From Chryseobacterium taiwanense (GTDB lineage: Bacteria > Bacteroidota > Bacteroidia > Flavobacteriales > Weeksellaceae), in assembly GCF_000813825.1 (NCBI RefSeq), contig NZ_JWTA01000008.1:62001-126000 (forward strand): a stretch of 64,000 nucleotides of DNA. Direction: 5' to 3'. Position 1 is the first letter of the stretch; each line of letters opens with the position of its first letter. Made by a program: the position numbers and the translations under genes. Of the stretch, positions 59,479 to 64,000 are shown one piece after another. The notes under the pieces were generated by a model. The model was not told the origin of the DNA. It was given only the letters and a program-made list of their open reading frames with translations, and searched no databases.

Positions 59479-60222
59479 ATGCAAAAATCAATTTCAAAAT
59501 ATCTAAACTGGTCAAAAACAATATTCACGGCATTTGTTTTAGCCACTTCAGCAACCAGTTTCGTTTCCGCACAAACAACGGAAACAAAAACAGCGATCGG
59601 AACTACCACAACTTGGGGAACTGTTGACGGAGTTTCAATTATCGGACTTGTTCAGGGACCCTCTGCTGCAACAGCAGATTTACAAATTGCCTGTGTTTTC
59701 GAATATACAGACGGCGATATTTTCAATCCACCTGCATTACCGAAAGAACTCAACGGAATGGTTCATTTGGATGATGCTTTAAAAGGAGCAATTACCGATG
59801 TCAGAAAAACTGGAAAATTCAAAGGTCATGCTTTGGAAACTTTACTAATTGCGCCTCCAAAAGGAAGCTTATCATCTAAAAAACTATTGTTAATCGGTTT
59901 AGGAAACAGAAATTCCTTTGATGCTGAATTAATGAAAGAAGTCGGAAGCGTGGCGATGAGAGAAGCCTTAAAATTAAAAGTAAAAACCGTGTCTTTCGCT
60001 AGTGATATCAAAGATGCAGGAATTGATTCTCCAACGGCTTTGGTCGCTGAAAATGTGGTATTGGGAGCTTTTGATGCATATCGCGCTCAATCCTATTTAA
60101 ATCAAAACCATCTGTCCGAAAAAATGACGGTTCAGAAACTGATTTTATTGGCAGGTCCTGCGTTTTTCAATGTTGCAGGCGGTGGAATTAAAGAGGCAAT
60201 CGTAAAACTTAACACGAAATAA
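59479..60222 (+). CDS. Exported stand-alone M17 aminopeptidase N-domain protein
   Basis: 247 residues from the ATG at 59479, which gives a signal peptide ('FTAFVLATSATSFVSAQ'); earlier in-frame starts run through repeat sequence. The mature part is the N-terminal domain of leucyl aminopeptidase (Peptidase_M17_N): 'DLQIACVFEYTDGDIF', 'ETLLIAPPKGSLSSKKLLLIGLGNRNSFDAELMKEVGSVAMREAL', 'VAENVVLGAFDAYRAQ'. The zinc-binding catalytic C-terminal domain is absent, so it cannot be a peptidase. Its stop overlaps the start of the amidohydrolase (TAATG), so the two are coupled. Confidence 0.82.
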   Translation: MQKSISKYLNWSKTIFTAFVLATSATSFVSAQTTETKTAIGTTTTWGTVDGVSIIGLVQGPSAATADLQIACVFEYTDGDIFNPPALPKELNGMVHLDDALKGAITDVRKTGKFKGHALETLLIAPPKGSLSSKKLLLIGLGNRNSFDAELMKEVGSVAMREALKLKVKTVSFASDIKDAGIDSPTALVAENVVLGAFDAYRAQSYLNQNHLSEKMTVQKLILLAGPAFFNVAGGGIKEAIVKLNTK

Positions 60223-62114
60223 TGACGAAAGCAGATCTTATTTTATACAACGGAAAAATTCATAGTTTCAATCAGGAAACACCCGATATTTCTGCGGTTG
60301 CTATTAAAGGCGGAAAAATTATTGCAGTAGGAAACGATGGTTTGGTCGATCAGTTTTCAGATGAATCTACAAAAATTATTGATTTAAAAAAGAAAAGAGT
60401 CGTTCCGGGAATCAATGATTCTCATATTCACTTGATTCGTGGTGGATTAAATTATAATCTTGAATTAAGATGGGACGGCGTTCCTTCCTTAGCCGATGCT
60501 TTGAGAATGCTGAAAGATCAGGTTGACAGAACACCTTCTCCACAGTGGGTACGTGTGGTTGGTGGTTGGTCAGAATTTCAGTTTGCTGAAAGAAGAATGC
60601 CGACTTTGGAAGAAATCAATGCCATTGCTCCCGAAACTCCAGTTTTTATCCTGCATTTGTATGACAGAGCATTGATGAACAGAGCGGCTTTGAAAGCAGT
60701 TGGTTTTACCAAGAACACCCCTGCTCCCACTGGTGGGCATATCGAAAGAGATGTAAACGGAGAACCGACAGGATTGATTATCGCCACTCCAAATGCTATG
60801 ATTTTATATTCAACATTGGCGCAAGGTCCAAAATTGTCGTATGAACATCAAGTGAATTCTACGAGACATTTTATGAAAGAATTGAATCGCTTCGGGATTA
60901 CCAGTGTGATTGATGCAGGCGGTGGTTTCCAGAATTTCCCGGATGATTATCAGGTGGTGAATGAATTGAATGAGAAAGAACAGCTTACTGTAAGAATCGC
61001 CTACAATCTTTTTACCCAAAAACCAAAGCATGAATTTGAAGATTTCAGTGAATGGATTGATACTGTAAAACTGTATCAGGGTGATGATATGTACCGCCAC
61101 AATGGAGCGGGAGAGATGCTGGTATTTTCGGCGGCTGATTTTGAAGATTTCCTTCAACCAAGACCTGATTTACCTGAAAATATGGAAGCTGACCTAGAAA
61201 AAGTTGTTCGTTTGTTGGTGGAAAACCGTTGGCCTTTCCGACTTCATGCCACTTACAATGAAAGCATTACGAGATTTTTAAATGTTTTTGAAAAAGTAAA
61301 TCAGGACATTCCTTTCAATGGATTAGCGTGGATTTTTGATCATGCCGAAACTATTGATGAAAAAAATATAGAACGAGTAAAAATGCTGGGCGGAGGAATC
61401 GCGATTCAAAGCAGAATGGCTTACCAAGGTGAATATTTTACAGATCGTTACGGTTCAGCGGCTGCGGAAAGTACACCACCCATCAAAAAAATGCTGGAAA
61501 TGGAAGTTCCTGTTGGTGGCGGTTCGGATGCAACAAGAGTAAGCAGTTACAATCCTTGGGTTTCGATGTATTGGTTAACGGTTGGGAAAACGGTGGGTGG
61601 ACTTCAGTTGTATCACGAAACCAGATTAGACCGAAAAACAGCACTCGAATTATATACCAAAGGAAGCGCTTGGTTTTCTCAGGAACAGCAGAAAAAAGGA
61701 GATATTCAGGTAGGAATGTTTGCGGATTTGGCGGTTTTAGATAAAGATTTTTTCACGGTTGAAGATGAAGAAATCAAGAATATTGAATCGGAAATGACAA
61801 TGGTAGATGGGAAAATTGTCTATGCAAAAGGTGAATTTTCAAGCTTTGCACCGCCATCCATTCCTGTTCTTCCGGATTGGTCGCCTACAAATTTGTATAA
61901 CGGATATTCTCCTGTCGGCGGACATTTTCAGAAAGAAATTGAAAAAAATGCACAATCTCAGTTGAAAGCACCTTTGATTTCACAGGTTCACAGTTGTTCC
62001 GGAAGCTGCGATGTTCATGAGCACAATCACAATGCAGCAAGAATGAGCAATGTTCCTGTTAATAATTACCACTCGTTTTGGGGTGCATTGGGCTGTTCTT
62101 GTTTTGCTTTTTAA
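60222..62114 (+). CDS. YtcJ-like amidohydrolase with Cys/His-rich tail
   Basis: 630 residues. Amidohydrolase_3 layout: 'DLILYNGKIHSF', 'VPGINDSHIHLIRGG' (metal His), 'VRVVGGWSEFQF', 'DAGGGFQNF', 'FRLHATYNES', 'WIFDHAETI', 'PVGGGSDATR' (metal Asp), 'GMFADLAVLDKDFF'. Enzymes of this group cleave C-N bonds of small molecules. The last 45 residues are unusual: 'HSCSGSCDVHEHNHN' and 'WGALGCSCFAF' with four Cys and several His, possibly a metal site or chaperone contact. No signal peptide is evident. Overlaps the M17 N-domain gene. Confidence 0.9.
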   Translation: MTKADLILYNGKIHSFNQETPDISAVAIKGGKIIAVGNDGLVDQFSDESTKIIDLKKKRVVPGINDSHIHLIRGGLNYNLELRWDGVPSLADALRMLKDQVDRTPSPQWVRVVGGWSEFQFAERRMPTLEEINAIAPETPVFILHLYDRALMNRAALKAVGFTKNTPAPTGGHIERDVNGEPTGLIIATPNAMILYSTLAQGPKLSYEHQVNSTRHFMKELNRFGITSVIDAGGGFQNFPDDYQVVNELNEKEQLTVRIAYNLFTQKPKHEFEDFSEWIDTVKLYQGDDMYRHNGAGEMLVFSAADFEDFLQPRPDLPENMEADLEKVVRLLVENRWPFRLHATYNESITRFLNVFEKVNQDIPFNGLAWIFDHAETIDEKNIERVKMLGGGIAIQSRMAYQGEYFTDRYGSAAAESTPPIKKMLEMEVPVGGGSDATRVSSYNPWVSMYWLTVGKTVGGLQLYHETRLDRKTALELYTKGSAWFSQEQQKKGDIQVGMFADLAVLDKDFFTVEDEEIKNIESEMTMVDGKIVYAKGEFSSFAPPSIPVLPDWSPTNLYNGYSPVGGHFQKEIEKNAQSQLKAPLISQVHSCSGSCDVHEHNHNAARMSNVPVNNYHSFWGALGCSCFAF

Positions 62115-62125
62115 ACGTAAAAATT

Positions 62126-62551
62126 ATGGAAATTTTAAAACAAATTGTAACCTCAGATTTGGGTTCGTCATTTAACGACATTGCCTTTCTGATATTCCGT
62201 GTATTATTTGGAATTCAATTATTCAGAGTTCATGGATTAAAGAAATTCAGGCTGGAAAACGGACAGAAAGAAATCATTCCAAATCCGCTCGGACTACCCG
62301 ATAAAATGAATGCTCTGGTAGCTTCATTTGCTGATTTGGTCGTTCCTTTTTTAATCATCTTAGGATTGGGAACAAGACTGGCAGTTTTACCTACGATCGG
62401 AGTAACTGCAATTGGGTATTTCGTGGTTCACAGAAAAGATTCTCTGGAAGTTCGCGATGTCCCATTTATGTACACCTTGTCATTATTACTCATTCTTGCT
62501 CTTGGTGCAGGAAAATATTCACTCGATTATTATTTATTAAATCATATTTAA
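62126..62551 (+). CDS. DoxX family membrane protein
   Basis: 141 residues from the ATG at 62126; an in-frame upstream start overlaps the amidohydrolase end and is less likely. Four hydrophobic helices with 'DIAFLIFRVLFGIQLFRVHGLKKF', 'LVASFADLVVPFLIILGLGTRLAVLPTIGVTAIGYFVVH' and 'SLLLILALGAGKYSLDYYL', as in DoxX/DoxD proteins, which are linked to respiration and redox or thiol stress. Sits 11 nt after the amidohydrolase, in the same operon. Confidence 0.87.
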   Translation: MEILKQIVTSDLGSSFNDIAFLIFRVLFGIQLFRVHGLKKFRLENGQKEIIPNPLGLPDKMNALVASFADLVVPFLIILGLGTRLAVLPTIGVTAIGYFVVHRKDSLEVRDVPFMYTLSLLLILALGAGKYSLDYYLLNHI

Positions 62552-62552
62552 A

Positions 62553-63026
62553 ATGAACACTTCAATTGGAATTAAAAACGAAAATCTAGCAAAAGTTGCT
62601 GAAATATTAGTAGAAACTTTAGCAGACGAATTTGTACTGTACACCAAAACAAAAAAAGCCCACTGGAATATAGAAGGGCAGGACTTTTACAACAAACATC
62701 TGTTTTTTGAAGCACAATATCAGCAGTTAGACGGAATTATTGATACTATTGCCGAAAGAATCAGAACATTGGGACATTATGCTCCTGCGACACTGAGAGA
62801 ATATCTTGCATTAACGCACCTTTCAGAACATCATTTGGAATCGAATGACAGTTTAACATACATCAAAGCATTGCTTTCCGATCATGAAAGTATCTTAATT
62901 CATCTTCGTGAAAATATAGAAAATTTTGCTGTTGAATTTCGTGATGCCGGAACAAGTGATTTTATCACCGGATTGTTGGAAACTCACGAAAAAATGGCTT
63001 GGATGCTCCGTTCTCATTTAAAATAA
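62553..63026 (+). CDS. dps: Dps family DNA-protecting ferritin
   Basis: 157 residues. Ferritin-like four-helix protein. 'LADEFVLYTKTKKAHWNIEGQDFYNKHLFFEAQYQQLDGIIDTIAERIRTLGHYAPATL' carries the ferroxidase His and Asp/Glu of Dps, which stores iron and limits hydroxyl radicals. The family length (about 150-170) fits. It starts one base after the DoxX stop, so it is cotranscribed. Confidence 0.93.
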   Translation: MNTSIGIKNENLAKVAEILVETLADEFVLYTKTKKAHWNIEGQDFYNKHLFFEAQYQQLDGIIDTIAERIRTLGHYAPATLREYLALTHLSEHHLESNDSLTYIKALLSDHESILIHLRENIENFAVEFRDAGTSDFITGLLETHEKMAWMLRSHLK

Positions 63027-63029
63027 ATC

Positions 63030-63695
63030 ATGGAAGTAAAACATAATATTGGCTATGTAACCTTACTGCTTACGATGATTGCAGGCTATTGTGATACGGT
63101 AACCTTTGTATCGGCAGACGCTATTTTTTCGGCACACGTTACAGGAAACTTTATTGTATTTGCCTATCAGTTTGTGAAAGGGTCCGATATTCATGCCTGG
63201 GTAAAATTGCTGACTTTCCCTGTATTTATTTTGGCAGTAATTGTTGGCGGAAGGATTGCAGGAAAAGCACTTAATCATTACACGATTTTATGCTGGGAAG
63301 GCATTTTATTATTGTTGAGCGGCGTTATTGTTGCGGTTTTACATTACAATAATGCCTTTGAAGAATGGATGATGTATGCAATAACGATGATGGCTGTTTT
63401 TGCAATGGGACTTCAGAATGCCTTTGGAAAATTGTATGCAAAGGAAACGCATGGTCCCACTACAATGATGACTGGAAACGTCACTCAGGCTTCTCTGGAT
63501 TTCGGAACACTGTTGAAAAACGGATTCCATCATCCAGAAGCTTTAGAAAGTTTAAAAAAGCAATTGATTACTATTTTAGGATTTTTGGTCGGCTGTTTTT
63601 TAGGCGCGTATGCAGGAAAACAATTTGGTTTGGTAACGCTTGTCTTACCTGGTTTGGCGATGTTGATTTGTTATTTTTATCACCGTAAAATTTAA
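63030..63695 (+). CDS. DUF1275 (YoaK-type) membrane protein
   Basis: 221 residues with six hydrophobic segments. 'LLLTMIAGYCDTVTFVSADAIFSAHVTGNFIVFAYQF', 'FAMGLQNAFGKLYAKETHGPTTMMTGNVTQASLDFGTLL' are the signature parts of DUF1275. Function of the family is unknown; some members are thought to be permeases. It starts 3 nt after dps, last gene of the block. Confidence 0.9.
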   Translation: MEVKHNIGYVTLLLTMIAGYCDTVTFVSADAIFSAHVTGNFIVFAYQFVKGSDIHAWVKLLTFPVFILAVIVGGRIAGKALNHYTILCWEGILLLLSGVIVAVLHYNNAFEEWMMYAITMMAVFAMGLQNAFGKLYAKETHGPTTMMTGNVTQASLDFGTLLKNGFHHPEALESLKKQLITILGFLVGCFLGAYAGKQFGLVTLVLPGLAMLICYFYHRKI

Positions 63696-63740
63696 GAATC
63701 AACATTGGTAAATAAAAGCATAATAGATTATCTTTAAACA

Positions 63741-64000
63741 ATGAAATTCACTTTTACCTCTTGGCGTATATTATCTTCAGCAATATTGCTTTTTTCTGCT
63801 TTTTTAATGATTCAGGGGCAACCAAAAGAAGACCCAAAACAATTGGAAAGGGAAATCGGTAAAGCCGAAAATAATACGCAGAAAGTTGAATTGATTATCA
63901 GGTTAAGTGACTACTATTTAACAAAAGAAGGAGAAATCAAGACAGATATTGACAAGGCTGATCAACTAAGACTGCAGGGTCAGAAACTGAGCAATTCTTT
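63741..64000 (+). CDS. Exported protein, start only (cut by window end)
   Basis: The first 86 codons are present: a signal peptide ('ILSSAILLFSAFLMIQGQ') followed by a helical, charged stretch ('LEREIGKAENNTQKVELIIRLSDYYL', 'DKADQLRLQGQKLSNS'). The pattern is like the start of exported TPR-containing sensor proteins (often with a histidine kinase C-terminus) in flavobacteria; only the continuation could confirm this. Confidence 0.6.
   Translation, partial: MKFTFTSWRILSSAILLFSAFLMIQGQPKEDPKQLEREIGKAENNTQKVELIIRLSDYYLTKEGEIKTDIDKADQLRLQGQKLSNS

Overview
The window is AT-rich DNA from a Bacteroidota bacterium, most likely a flavobacterium of the Chryseobacterium type (family Weeksellaceae). The basis is gene content: type IX secretion (T9SS) C-terminal sorting domains of types A and B, a TonB-dependent receptor paired with a DUF4249 lipoprotein, many small lipoproteins, promoters of the Bacteroidota form (TTTG, about 21 nt, TAnnTTTG), and intergenic repeats of a kind I remember from flavobacterial genomes. 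No rRNA, complete tRNA, CRISPR array or intact insertion sequence was seen.

Region by region. 0-5.8 kb: a DUF4142 lipoprotein, a tRNA-Ser-like 3' fragment without its gene, then small membrane proteins and lipoproteins of unknown role. 5.8-13.1 kb: a CPA1 Na+/H+ antiporter, a membrane acyltransferase-like protein, a divergent SDR protein, and a sensor kinase/response regulator pair preceded by a membrane gene broken at a run of nine T. 13.2-17.3 kb: a compact three-gene unit encoding a PI-specific phospholipase C, a cholesterol-dependent cytolysin and a protein of unknown family, bounded by terminators. None of the three has a Sec signal peptide. This is the most unusual locus: it pairs the same two activities that Listeria carries in plcA-hly. 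17.6-25.2 kb: a methyltransferase and three T9SS-exported surface proteins, with a relic sorting domain and a gene without a start codon. 25.4-32.7 kb: SDR, NTF2-like and AraC genes. 32.9-37.1 kb: a GAF-like protein and an SRPBCC-photolyase pair. 37.1-45.4 kb: a TonB receptor with DUF4249 partner, an esterase, a DOPA-dioxygenase-like protein, an ester cyclase-like protein, an AraC regulator, and a TetR-SDR pair sharing palindromic operators.

45.6-55.4 kb is the isoleucine/valine operon ilvE-ilvD-ilvB-ilvN-ilvC-(ABC ATPase)-ilvA. It starts with a Bacteroidota promoter and an 18-codon leader peptide in which nine codons are Ile, Val or Leu. A hairpin with a T-run follows, as in classical transcription attenuation. 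55.7-63.7 kb is a co-directional block with an alpha/beta hydrolase, a YcaC-like hydrolase, an outer-membrane porin, a stand-alone leucine-aminopeptidase N-domain, a YtcJ-like amidohydrolase, DoxX, Dps and a DUF1275 protein. A perfect 26-bp palindrome lies upstream of it. A start of a further exported protein is cut by the window end.

Several intergenic regions hold dispersed repeats. One three-part arrangement (imperfect hairpin, 'GTCATTCCGTAGG' palindrome, 'CCTTTGCG' leader) occurs twice in the same order, at 52.4-52.7 kb and 59.1-59.5 kb. Function calls rest on reading motifs by eye and on remembered family sequences; no database search was run.
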